From: Mageeibacillus sp.
Lineage (GTDB): Bacteria; Bacillota; Clostridia; Saccharofermentanales; Saccharofermentanaceae
Reading direction: 5' to 3'
DNA length: 64,000 nucleotides
NCBI GenBank assembly: GCA_022484595.1
Contig: JAKVLB010000001.1
Span: 372,001-436,000 of the forward strand
Below the pieces are notes generated by a model. The model ran no database searches and had not been told where the DNA came from. It worked only from the letters and a program-made list of their open reading frames with translations. Positions 56,533 to 64,000 of this stretch are shown in pieces. The first letter of the stretch is position 1, and each line of letters starts with the position of its first letter. Made by a program: the position numbers and the translations under genes.

Positions 56533-57720
56533 TCAGTTCTCCCAGTCGTCTCCCTTGTCAAGGTGACCTCCGTACCAGATGGCACCCATACCGACACCCT
56601 GCTTGAACATGGCATCTACAAGCGGGTTATCACCGGCGCACTTTATGGTAACATCACCGCTGTCCTTTTCGAAACTTCTCTCAAAAACCCATATCTCTTT
56701 CGGCGACATGGTCTCGATAATGTATGGATTATGCGTCGAAAAGATTATCTGGCAGTAGTGGTTTCTGATAGAATATTCGCGCATCTCATCCGCAAGAACA
56801 TCGACCATATCGTGATAGAGATCCTTGTCGGGAGTCTCAATGAAAATAGTTGAATGCGGCTCGCTGTCGCGAAGAAGCAGCAGGTACAGAAACAGTTTGT
56901 CAGGACTCTCAGAGAGGGTCTGCGGAAGATTCTTCTTCTTCTTCATAGCGGGAATCTTGTTCTTGATATCCGCCATAATGCTGTTGTATGTATCTTCATC
57001 ATTTGACTTCATGTACTCAAGTACATTGCCGATATTGGAACCGGTACTGTTGAGGTGCTTGTGTCCTCCCGGCGCACCGCCTTCATTGAAATATGAATTC
57101 GGCTCATCCGAAGAGAAGCTGCAGAAAAACCATTTTGATATCTCCCTGTGAAGATCGCAGAGGTCTTTATAGGCTGATATCTTCCCGTACAGACTCAGTG
57201 CGGTAAGGTGTTCGTCCTCAATTCCGAACTCTTCAGAGGTTCCTGCGTCATTAACCAAAGTGCCGTGACCGCAGTCCTGCTCAAGCAGTGTTACAAGTTC
57301 ATATCCCCCGGATACTTTTCGCGACAAGACAACTTTCTCCCCCGCAACATACGGACTTCCGAATTTGTTGGCTGCTATCATGAGATCATACTGAAGATAT
57401 TTGGATTTACCTCCGGCGCGGTCGCCCAGTTTAAAGAAGATGTTGAATTCGGCAGGCTTGGATCTGTCTATAACCATGTTAGAGAACCCCGGCCGTCCGC
57501 AGCTTATCGAAGCATCGGCAACATTGCCGACGACGCAGTCGCGAAGAAATGCCAGACACCCCATAAAGCTTGTCTTTCCGGTATTGTTGCGCCCGATAAG
57601 CGCGTTCAGGTTGCGAAGCCTGTTGCCCGCTCCTTCATTATTCTGGCTTTCTTTGACAAGAATGCCTGCGCAGTCTTCATCAAAAACATCAAAATTAGCA
57701 ATTCTCACACCAAGTATCAT
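56533..57720 (-). CDS. AAA15-family (OLD/SMC-like) ATPase
   Basis: 395 residues from ATG 57720, with GAGGTGG upstream. Walker A is NALIGRNNTGKTSFMGCLAF and the Walker B-like strand is STIFIETPDKDLYHD. The His switch IIFSTHNPYIIETMSPKEIW is typical of OLD, RecF and AAA15 proteins. No fused TOPRIM domain is present; that part seems to be provided by the next gene. The pair resembles split OLD, PARIS-like or retron-associated ATPase-nuclease systems, but I cannot place it in a named type. Confidence 0.8.
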   Translation of the reverse strand: MILGVRIANFDVFDEDCAGILVKESQNNEGAGNRLRNLNALIGRNNTGKTSFMGCLAFLRDCVVGNVADASISCGRPGFSNMVIDRSKPAEFNIFFKLGDRAGGKSKYLQYDLMIAANKFGSPYVAGEKVVLSRKVSGGYELVTLLEQDCGHGTLVNDAGTSEEFGIEDEHLTALSLYGKISAYKDLCDLHREISKWFFCSFSSDEPNSYFNEGGAPGGHKHLNSTGSNIGNVLEYMKSNDEDTYNSIMADIKNKIPAMKKKKNLPQTLSESPDKLFLYLLLLRDSEPHSTIFIETPDKDLYHDMVDVLADEMREYSIRNHYCQIIFSTHNPYIIETMSPKEIWVFERSFEKDSGDVTIKCAGDNPLVDAMFKQGVGMGAIWYGGHLDKGDDWEN

Positions 57721-57798
57721 AGCTTCCACCTCGCAGTTAAAACAAACGACCACCTTCTGTCAGGCGGCCGTCTGAAATCTTCTTTCTTGTACCGAAGT

Positions 57799-58290
57799 TT
57801 ACTCGCCGTCAATTGTTGAATTGATTTCCTTAAGATTCGTCTGTATCTTAGCAACATTCTCGCTGAGAGTATCATTGACGCTCATAAGGAGCTGTCTTAC
57901 ATATATATGCGCATTTCTTCTGAGTTCTTCCGCCTGTGATTCGGCATTGGCGATAATATTTGCCGCCTCTTCCCTTGCACCCTTGGTAATCTCATGATCA
58001 TTGACTTTCATCGCATACATTCTGTTTGCATCATCAATAATCTTCTTATTCTTGTCTCTTGCTGTAGTGATTATATCCTGGGCACGCGCGACTATGTCAT
58101 TTGACTGTGCGACCGCACCCGGAAGATTGTTCCTGAGAATCTGAAGAGAGTTGATTGTCTCAGTTCTCTCGATGGAACACTTATCAGAGAAAGGAACGCT
58201 GGAAGCATCCTTGACCGTATTAATGAGATAGTCTATGTGCTTGATAGCATCATAGCGCTGCCCTCCCTGATTGAAATTACTGTTCTCCAT
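57799..58290 (-). CDS. DivIVA/ATP-synthase-b-like coiled-coil protein
   Basis: 163 residues. Nearly all helical, rich in Ala, Glu, Asn and Lys: RYDAIKHIDYLINTVKDASS, DIITTARDKNKKIIDDANRM, REEAANIIANAESQAEELRR. This is the profile of small DivIVA-related proteins often found just after coaD in Clostridia. It probably has a structural or cell-division role. It overlaps the coaD stop by one base. Confidence 0.7.
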   Translation of the reverse strand: MENSNFNQGGQRYDAIKHIDYLINTVKDASSVPFSDKCSIERTETINSLQILRNNLPGAVAQSNDIVARAQDIITTARDKNKKIIDDANRMYAMKVNDHEITKGAREEAANIIANAESQAEELRRNAHIYVRQLLMSVNDTLSENVAKIQTNLKEINSTIDGE

Positions 58291-58787
58291 TACTGTGGCC
58301 TTCCTTTCATGAATTTGTCATTTACGGTATTAATAATCTCTGCGGGGACCATCATGGAGATGTCACCGCCGTAGAAACCGACTTCCTTTACTATCGACGA
58401 ACTTATCAAAGACAAATCGTCACGGCATGGCAGAAGTATCGCGTCATATCCGGGAAGCAGAAGTCTGTTTGCCAATGCGAGTTCAGCTTCATACCTGAAA
58501 TCAGACTCAGATCTTATGCCTCTGACAGATGCGCAGCAACCGAGCTTTGAGTACAGATCAACAAGAAGGCCTCCCCACTTCATGACACTGACGTTATCAA
58601 GGCCGTCATCTGCGATAGATCTGCTCACAAGTTCAACTCTCTCATCAGCGGTAAACAGCGGTGTCTTGGCACTGTTCTCCATCACTGCGATAACAAGACT
58701 GTCGCAAAGCTTTGACGCACGCCTTGCAATATCTTTATGTCCCCTCGTGAACGGGTCAAAGGTTCCCGGAAAAAGCATTACCTTCAA
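58290..58787 (-). CDS. coaD: Phosphopantetheine adenylyltransferase
   Basis: Fourth step of coenzyme A synthesis; 165 residues, normal length. KVMLFPGTFDPFTRGHKDIA contains the TxGH nucleotidyltransferase motif (here TRGH), and ISSSIVKEVGFYGGDISMMV is the family C-terminal signature. Follows rsmD by 13 bases, the usual rsmD-coaD pairing. Confidence 0.97.
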   Translation of the reverse strand: MKVMLFPGTFDPFTRGHKDIARRASKLCDSLVIAVMENSAKTPLFTADERVELVSRSIADDGLDNVSVMKWGGLLVDLYSKLGCCASVRGIRSESDFRYEAELALANRLLLPGYDAILLPCRDDLSLISSSIVKEVGFYGGDISMMVPAEIINTVNDKFMKGRPQ

Positions 58788-58800
58788 AGCGCTGTCCCCT

Positions 58801-59370
58801 TTAACAAATATTCTTAAAAAATGTTATCACTGTCAGCCCGTAACTACAAGAACGAAGATACGTCAAATCAATGTTCGAGATGTCCGGCGGCTCCTCGTTG
58901 GAATGTTCGACTATGAAAAGTCCGTTCTCATTAAGAAGATGTCCGGAAGTTATTACTGCCGCAGCCTGGCTCGCCAGTTCGGGCACAAGCCGGTATGGCG
59001 GATCCATAAATATAATATCAAATTTCTCGCCTTTTGAGGCAAACATTTCGAGAGCCGGAACAATGCCGAGCCTGCAGAATCTGAATTGTTCTGAATCCTG
59101 CATATGGAGCTTGGCAAGATTTGCAGTAATTATCTTCGCCGGTTCCGAACCCTTGTCTATAAGCGTTGCGCGAACAGCACCGCGCGACACAGCCTCAATT
59201 CCTATCTGACCTGACCCTGCGCACAGGTCAAGAAACTCAGAGTCAGGGACTATACCCTGAATAATAGAAAACAGAGCCTCCTTGACCTTATCTGTCGTCG
59301 GTCTTGTTTTATCACCCTTGGGAGTCTGCAAGATTGCACCCCTGAATTTTCCTGTTACCACTCTCGGCAT
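58801..59370 (-). CDS. rsmD: 16S rRNA (guanine-966-N2)-methyltransferase
   Basis: 189 residues. PRVVTGKFRGAILQTPKGDK is the typical start. SEFLDLCAGSGQIGIEAVSR is the SAM site and FDIIFMDPPYRL the catalytic DPPY motif. It starts on the last base of recG, so it is translationally coupled. Confidence 0.96.
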   Translation of the reverse strand: MPRVVTGKFRGAILQTPKGDKTRPTTDKVKEALFSIIQGIVPDSEFLDLCAGSGQIGIEAVSRGAVRATLIDKGSEPAKIITANLAKLHMQDSEQFRFCRLGIVPALEMFASKGEKFDIIFMDPPYRLVPELASQAAAVITSGHLLNENGLFIVEHSNEEPPDISNIDLTYLRSCSYGLTVITFFKNIC

Positions 59371-61517
59371 TATAAAACCCCCATTTTGCGCCCGAACCGC
59401 AAGTCAAACATCCGGGTAATCGCGCTGTAGATTTCTTCGGCTTCCGGGCTTTTACTCTCGAAAAGCCTGTTCACCGCGTCACACGCCAGGCTTGCTATCT
59501 GCATGTCGGTATACAGATTTGCCGCACGAAGCGTAGGAATTCCGTGTTGTCTCGTGCCGAAAAAGTCGCCCGGTCCGCGAAGTTCAAGGTCTTTCTGGGC
59601 AAGCTCAAAGCCATCTGAAGACTCGCACATCATCTTCATTCTCTGAAGCGCAAGCTCAGATCGTGACTCGGACACAAGAAGACAGAACGACTTTGAATTT
59701 CCTCTTCCTATTCTTCCCCTGAGCTGGTGAAGTGTTGACAGTCCGAACCTGTCGGCATCCATTATAACCATAACATTTGCATTCGGGTTATCAACCCCGA
59801 CTTCAATAACCGTGGTCGATATGAGGATTTTAATCTCACCGCTGACAAACTTTTCCATTACTTCAAGTTTCTCATTCTCATTCATTGAACCGTAAAGAAT
59901 GCCCGTCTTATATAAGGCTGACAATCCATTTCTTTCAAGTTCATCTTTCATATCAAATACACTCGTCGCAGAAACATCTCCTGCATCATCCGCCGCGAGA
60001 TAGTTGTCGTCCTGGGTCTCTTCTTCATTCTCGTCTATCTTCGAGCAGACGATATAAGCCTGTTCGCCTTCAGCCAGCTTGGCCTTGAGAACTTCTGTGA
60101 TATCCGTACTCGTTTTCGACGGTATAAAGTAAGTAGTAATGGCCTGCCTGCCCGCCGGCTTCTGTCTGATTATCGAGGTTGACATATCGCCGTAGAGCAC
60201 CATGGCAAGAGTTCGCGGAATCGGTGTCGCCGTCATTACGAGGTTGTGTACACTGTTTACGCCGCTTCCATCCTGCCGGATAAGCAGCTTCTCACGCTGC
60301 TTTACGCCGAATCTGTGCTGTTCGTCGGCAATCACAAGCGCAAGATCATCAAATTCAATGTCATCTGAAAGAAGCGCGTGCGTACCGATTATAACCGAAG
60401 CCTCCCCGTCTTTCAGCTGATCCTTTATCTCCTTCTTTACGGAAGCCTTAGTCTTGCCAAGCAGCAATACCACGTTTATTCCGCAGCCGCTCAGCAGAGA
60501 CACCGCAGTATTGTAATGCTGGCGGGCGAGAACCGATGTCGGAGCAAGAAGTACGGACTGTTTGCCCATCAGAGCTGTCATCGCCATCGCAAGTATCGCC
60601 ACAACGGTTTTACCCGAGCCCACATCGCCTTGAACCAGCCGGTTCATAGGCTTGCTTCTCATGAGATCTTTCTGGATATCACGCACAGCCATAACCTGGT
60701 CTTTGGTCAGACTGAAACCAAGATTATCAAGCACATGCGACCATGCCACCCTGACCTTATCATCAAGACCTTCAGCGCTGTCCGGTATCACGCGCTTTGC
60801 CATCTCGTTGACACTGTTGCCCCGGTTCATAAGTTTCATCCCGATGCCGAGCAGAATCAGTTCCTCATAGGCAATCTGTCTGCGCGACTGTTCCGCCTTC
60901 TGAACCGTCGGCGGAAAATGAACCGTTCTGTAACATTCTGCCGGAGCTGTAAAGCCTTCCGACTTTACAATGTCTGATGGTATAACATTAAGAAGCTGAT
61001 CCGCGCACAAATCCAGCGCAGTCTTAATCCATCTTGCAAGCTGCAGTGAAGTAATACCCGCTGTCAGATGATACACCGGCTTTACCAGAGTGTCAGTTCC
61101 GATCCTGCCGGCATCTTCCATATATGGATTTACCATCTGATATTGAGTTCCGAATACCGTGACCTTGCCGTGAACAAAACACTCATCTCCGGGATTGAAT
61201 TTTTTCGCGATATAAGGCGAATTGAAAAAAGTCACCTTTATTCTTCCCATGCCGTTTCCTATATAGAAACTGACGGGCCTTGCGCGGCTTCTCACGTTGA
61301 CTGAAGGTACTGTCAGCACGTTCGCGCGAAAAGATATCTCCTCACCTTCCGCAGCGTCGGAGAAGCTCTTGAGATTACTCCAGTCATCATATCTTCTGGG
61401 CAGGTATGATATAAGATCGTAAACTGTGCATATATCGAGCTTTGCAAGGCGATCTTCCGCCGCAGGTCCTATTCCGTGAATAACCGATACCGGGCTGCTT
61501 AATTCAGGCTTATCCAT
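59370..61517 (-). CDS. recG: ATP-dependent DNA helicase RecG
   Basis: Remodels stalled replication forks and branched DNA; 715 residues. The N-terminal wedge (OB) domain includes PVSFYIGNGMGRIKVTFFNS. Helicase motifs are MNRLVQGDVGSGKTVVAILA (I), VIADEQHRFGV (II), MTATPIPRTLAM (III), VIEVGVDNPNANVMVIMDAD (V) and HQLRGRIGRGNSKSFCLL (VI). It overlaps the nth stop codon by 8 bases. Confidence 0.98.
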   Translation of the reverse strand: MDKPELSSPVSVIHGIGPAAEDRLAKLDICTVYDLISYLPRRYDDWSNLKSFSDAAEGEEISFRANVLTVPSVNVRSRARPVSFYIGNGMGRIKVTFFNSPYIAKKFNPGDECFVHGKVTVFGTQYQMVNPYMEDAGRIGTDTLVKPVYHLTAGITSLQLARWIKTALDLCADQLLNVIPSDIVKSEGFTAPAECYRTVHFPPTVQKAEQSRRQIAYEELILLGIGMKLMNRGNSVNEMAKRVIPDSAEGLDDKVRVAWSHVLDNLGFSLTKDQVMAVRDIQKDLMRSKPMNRLVQGDVGSGKTVVAILAMAMTALMGKQSVLLAPTSVLARQHYNTAVSLLSGCGINVVLLLGKTKASVKKEIKDQLKDGEASVIIGTHALLSDDIEFDDLALVIADEQHRFGVKQREKLLIRQDGSGVNSVHNLVMTATPIPRTLAMVLYGDMSTSIIRQKPAGRQAITTYFIPSKTSTDITEVLKAKLAEGEQAYIVCSKIDENEEETQDDNYLAADDAGDVSATSVFDMKDELERNGLSALYKTGILYGSMNENEKLEVMEKFVSGEIKILISTTVIEVGVDNPNANVMVIMDADRFGLSTLHQLRGRIGRGNSKSFCLLVSESRSELALQRMKMMCESSDGFELAQKDLELRGPGDFFGTRQHGIPTLRAANLYTDMQIASLACDAVNRLFESKSPEAEEIYSAITRMFDLRFGRKMGVL

Positions 61518-62142
61518 CGATATGCCTCCTGCAGAAAGAACTCAGCGGACAGATATCACACCCGGGATGTCCGGCAGTGCAGTACTTTCTTCCGAGATCT
61601 ACAGCCATATGTCCTAAAGTAATCCATTTATCCCTGCCAAAAACCTTCATAAGGTCTTTCTCAACAGCCTCAGGTTCCTTCCTGTCAGTAAGTCCGATTC
61701 TGTACATTACACGCTTACAGTGAGTATCTACGACTATTGCCGGGGTGCGGTATATTTCCCCTACAATAAGATTGGCAATCTTGCGCCCGACTCCCGGTAC
61801 TTCCATCAACATCTGTACATCATTCGGTATCTTGCCGTTCCACTCGCAGGTAAGCTTGGTGCAGAAAGCCTTGACAGACTTTGCCTTGGCCTTATAAAGC
61901 CCGCACGGCCTAATAATCTCTGCGATCTGACTTTCCGTCGCAGATGAAAGCATTGCCGGTTCAGGATACTTATCAAACAAAATGCCGCTCGTAATGTTAA
62001 CCCTGACGTCCGTACACTGAGCTGACAGAATTCCTCTTATAGCCAGACGCTCAGGTCTATCAGTGTCAAGCGAGCATGAAGAATCAGGAAAAGCCGCTGT
62101 CAGAGCATTCCATGTCAGATCGGCAAGCTCTTGATCCGTCAT
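61510..62142 (-). CDS. nth: Endonuclease III
   Basis: Base-excision repair glycosylase/AP lyase for oxidised pyrimidines; 210 residues. The HhH is LMEVPGVGRKIANLIVGEIY with the catalytic Lys in a slightly shifted context. The catalytic Asp is in AIVVDTHCKRVMYRIGL. The 4Fe-4S motif YCTAGHPGCDICPLSSFC (C-6-C-2-C-5-C) is complete. It follows the histidine kinase by 2 bases. Confidence 0.96.
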   Translation of the reverse strand: MTDQELADLTWNALTAAFPDSSCSLDTDRPERLAIRGILSAQCTDVRVNITSGILFDKYPEPAMLSSATESQIAEIIRPCGLYKAKAKSVKAFCTKLTCEWNGKIPNDVQMLMEVPGVGRKIANLIVGEIYRTPAIVVDTHCKRVMYRIGLTDRKEPEAVEKDLMKVFGRDKWITLGHMAVDLGRKYCTAGHPGCDICPLSSFCRRHIDG

Positions 62143-62144
62143 AT

Positions 62145-63698
62145 TCAGTCCTTTTCCGGCGGATAAGGAAATGAGAAAACAAATCTTGCCCCGCCGAGCT
62201 CAGTTCCTTCCTCGCACACAATCGTCTGTCTGTGGCCTGCAAGAATCTGTTTGCAGATATAGAGTCCAAGACCGAAGCCTTCAACCTTGCGTGAAGGATC
62301 GCCCTTATAGAAGCTCTCGAAAATTCTTGAACGCTTTGATTCCTCAACCCCTGCTCCTGAATCTTCTATAGTTATCCAGATTTTGCGTCCGCGCTTGTCA
62401 GACTCGGTAGTCACTTTGATTATGCCGCCTACCGGAGTGAACTTAATGGCATTTGTAATTATGTTGATGATAACTCTGCAAAGCTGCTGTGCTTCACCGT
62501 AGGCAATTATACCGGGCCCTGGATCCAAAGATTTGATGACCTTAATCTGTTTCCCGGACAGCTGAGATTCCAGATTATCCACAATATCAATAATCATCTC
62601 GGACACATTGAATTCTTCCATCATAGACGGATCAACATGAGACAGAGACGACGCTTCAGTCATCTGAGTTACAAGCGTCCTGATTCTGTCGGACTGCTGC
62701 TTGATCAGCTCCAGATAATGATCTCTCTTTTCCGGCGGAATTGTACCGTCAAGCATCGCAGTGACGAATCCATTGATTGAAGTCAGCGGTGTTCTTATAT
62801 CATGAGCGATTGAAGATATGAATATCTCCCTGTCATGTTCCTGATTCTCCAGAGACTCAATCATATTGTTGACAGTCCTGCCCATCTCCGTGAATTCAGA
62901 TGTGACTGCGAAATTTGAGAAATCTTCAGACTGAGAAAATTTGCGGTTCACCCTTACGCCGTAATCGCCCTCTGACACTTTTGCGATTACCTGTGATATA
63001 TCTTTGATTGGCATAAGACTCAAATAGACAAAAACTGCATAAAGCACAATCGCAATTACCATTGCAATCATCGCCGGAAGAAAAATTACACTGATATACT
63101 CGGCACGCGTCGATCCGGTCGACTCTGTATTCTTTACAATGCAGTAATAATCAGTTCCGCTAACATTTGCACAGCTTATCGAAGTCACATATCCCGAGTT
63201 CTTGCTGCCGACGGTACTGACAACGTCGCTGCCCGCTCCCTTTATCAATGACAGTACGTCATCGTCTGCAATATATGATTTTCCCGACGACGGTTCGGTT
63301 GTCGCAATAGCATCGCCATTTTCTCCTACAAGTTTGCTTCTGCAAAGGATTCTGCCGCTGGAATTGACCAAATAGACCGCACCGCTCTCCCTGTACATAC
63401 TGGACGAAACGAATCTCTCGATTATTCTTGAGTTAGTGAAATTGGAAGAACCGTCATTATCCTTCGTAAAGCTGAAACTGCCATCAGATGTATTGACCGT
63501 AGTAGATATATCCACAGCCAGATCCGATGCGGCAAGCTCTGTGCCGTTGGAAATATTGATAACGAGATTGTTGTACATATTCTCGTATGAAAGAAACAGA
63601 AGTACAGCAAATACAACAAGAGTCGTAAAAACCAGAAACGATACTATAAATGTTGCGAAGTTATTAGATATCCTTTTGCTGTCAGCCTTCGGCGCCAT
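62145..63698 (-). CDS. Two-component sensor histidine kinase
   Basis: 517 residues. A first membrane helix (FIVSFLVFTTLVVFAVLLFL) is followed by a 170-residue extracytoplasmic sensor domain, a second helix (FLPAMIAMVIAIVLYAVFVY), HAMP, then HisKA with SIAHDIRTPLTSINGFV (phospho-accepting His). The HATPase has NIITNAIKFTPVGG (N box), IEDSGAGVEESKR (G1) and GFGLGLYICKQIL (G2). It follows its response regulator by 3 bases; the signal is unknown. Confidence 0.93.
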   Translation of the reverse strand: MAPKADSKRISNNFATFIVSFLVFTTLVVFAVLLFLSYENMYNNLVINISNGTELAASDLAVDISTTVNTSDGSFSFTKDNDGSSNFTNSRIIERFVSSSMYRESGAVYLVNSSGRILCRSKLVGENGDAIATTEPSSGKSYIADDDVLSLIKGAGSDVVSTVGSKNSGYVTSISCANVSGTDYYCIVKNTESTGSTRAEYISVIFLPAMIAMVIAIVLYAVFVYLSLMPIKDISQVIAKVSEGDYGVRVNRKFSQSEDFSNFAVTSEFTEMGRTVNNMIESLENQEHDREIFISSIAHDIRTPLTSINGFVTAMLDGTIPPEKRDHYLELIKQQSDRIRTLVTQMTEASSLSHVDPSMMEEFNVSEMIIDIVDNLESQLSGKQIKVIKSLDPGPGIIAYGEAQQLCRVIINIITNAIKFTPVGGIIKVTTESDKRGRKIWITIEDSGAGVEESKRSRIFESFYKGDPSRKVEGFGLGLYICKQILAGHRQTIVCEEGTELGGARFVFSFPYPPEKD

Positions 63699-63701
63699 TT
63701 A

Positions 63702-64000
63702 TTACCTCGTCTCGAATTTGTAGCCCTTGCTCCACACTGTCTTTATACACCAGTTCTGCTCTCTGTCTGGGTTCTCAATCTTCTCTCTGATTCTCTTGAT
63801 ATGAACATCAACCGTTCTGGACTCACCGTAAAAATCGTAACCCCAGACATTCTCAAGAAGCTGCTCTCTGGTAAAAACACGATTAGGATTGGATGCGAGG
63901 AAAAACAGCAGTTCAAGTTCCTTCGGCGGCATATATATCTCTTTGCCGTCTACGGTCACAACATATCTTATCTTATCGACACTGAAACCCGTATAGGTAA
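63702..64000 (-). CDS. OmpR-family response regulator, C-terminal part (runs off right edge)
   Basis: The frame is open to the window end. Visible are about 98 residues of the winged-helix output domain: KELELLFFLASNPNRVFTRE, QLLENVWGYDFYGESRTVDV, HIKRIREKIE and KTVWSKGYKF, as in PhoB/OmpR proteins. The receiver domain lies outside. Partner of the kinase that follows it. Confidence 0.92.
   Translation of the reverse strand, partial: TYTGFSVDKIRYVVTVDGKEIYMPPKELELLFFLASNPNRVFTREQLLENVWGYDFYGESRTVDVHIKRIREKIENPDREQNWCIKTVWSKGYKFETR

Overview
The window looks like chromosome of a low-to-mid GC Firmicute (Bacillota, class Clostridia). It has strong GGAGG ribosome binding sites, an S-box riboswitch on metK, a perfect CIRCE element on the hrcA operon, a Clostridia-type Tad/Flp pilus cluster and a cell-surface gene with ChW repeats. 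I cannot name the genus from sequence alone.

Layout. 1-7.2 kb: the start of a recD2-like helicase gene, metK with its SAM-I riboswitch, then a compact Tad pilus cluster (TadZ/CpaE-like, CpaF, a fused TadB-TadC, a Flp pilin, a DUF6382-FHA protein). 7.2-13.8 kb: F1Fo ATP synthase operon atpBEFAGDC, in which atpH is absent and a delta C-terminal-like domain is fused to the front of alpha. 13.9-18.3 kb: rpiB, proA, an rRNA methyltransferase, an OGG-type glycosylase and tRNA-Leu(GAG). 18.3-24.2 kb: a worn accessory region with a truncated AIM24 gene, an XRE regulator with twin operators, a frameshifted gene, an SDR, a beheaded transketolase subunit, a TM2 protein and a zinc-ribbon membrane protein.

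24.88-37.16 kb is the most interesting part: a 12.3-kb phage-derived element inserted inside a VOC (glyoxalase-fold) gene. The two halves of that gene lie on either side and share a 9-bp core, TTTTTCAAA; joining them there restores a 119-residue frame. The element has mirror-image arrays of five GTTACT repeats near its ends. It carries a DUF927-type helicase, a small-terminase-like protein, a tail chaperone, a tape measure protein (frameshifted at a G6 tract) and several degraded genes, but no recognisable integrase, portal, capsid or large terminase. It looks like a non-autonomous or decaying phage satellite that could only move with help in trans.

37.3-64 kb is almost entirely minus-strand housekeeping: tRNA-Leu(UAG), lepA, lepB, hisS, a ThiD-like pseudo-kinase, prmA, a CAP-ChW surface protein split by an in-frame amber codon, the heat-shock operon hrcA-grpE-clpP-dnaK-dnaJ (clpP sits inside it), a MATE transporter, corA, hemW, an AAA15 ATPase plus DUF4276-like TOPRIM pair that may be a defence module, a DivIVA-like coiled coil, coaD, rsmD, recG, nth and a two-component system running off the right edge.
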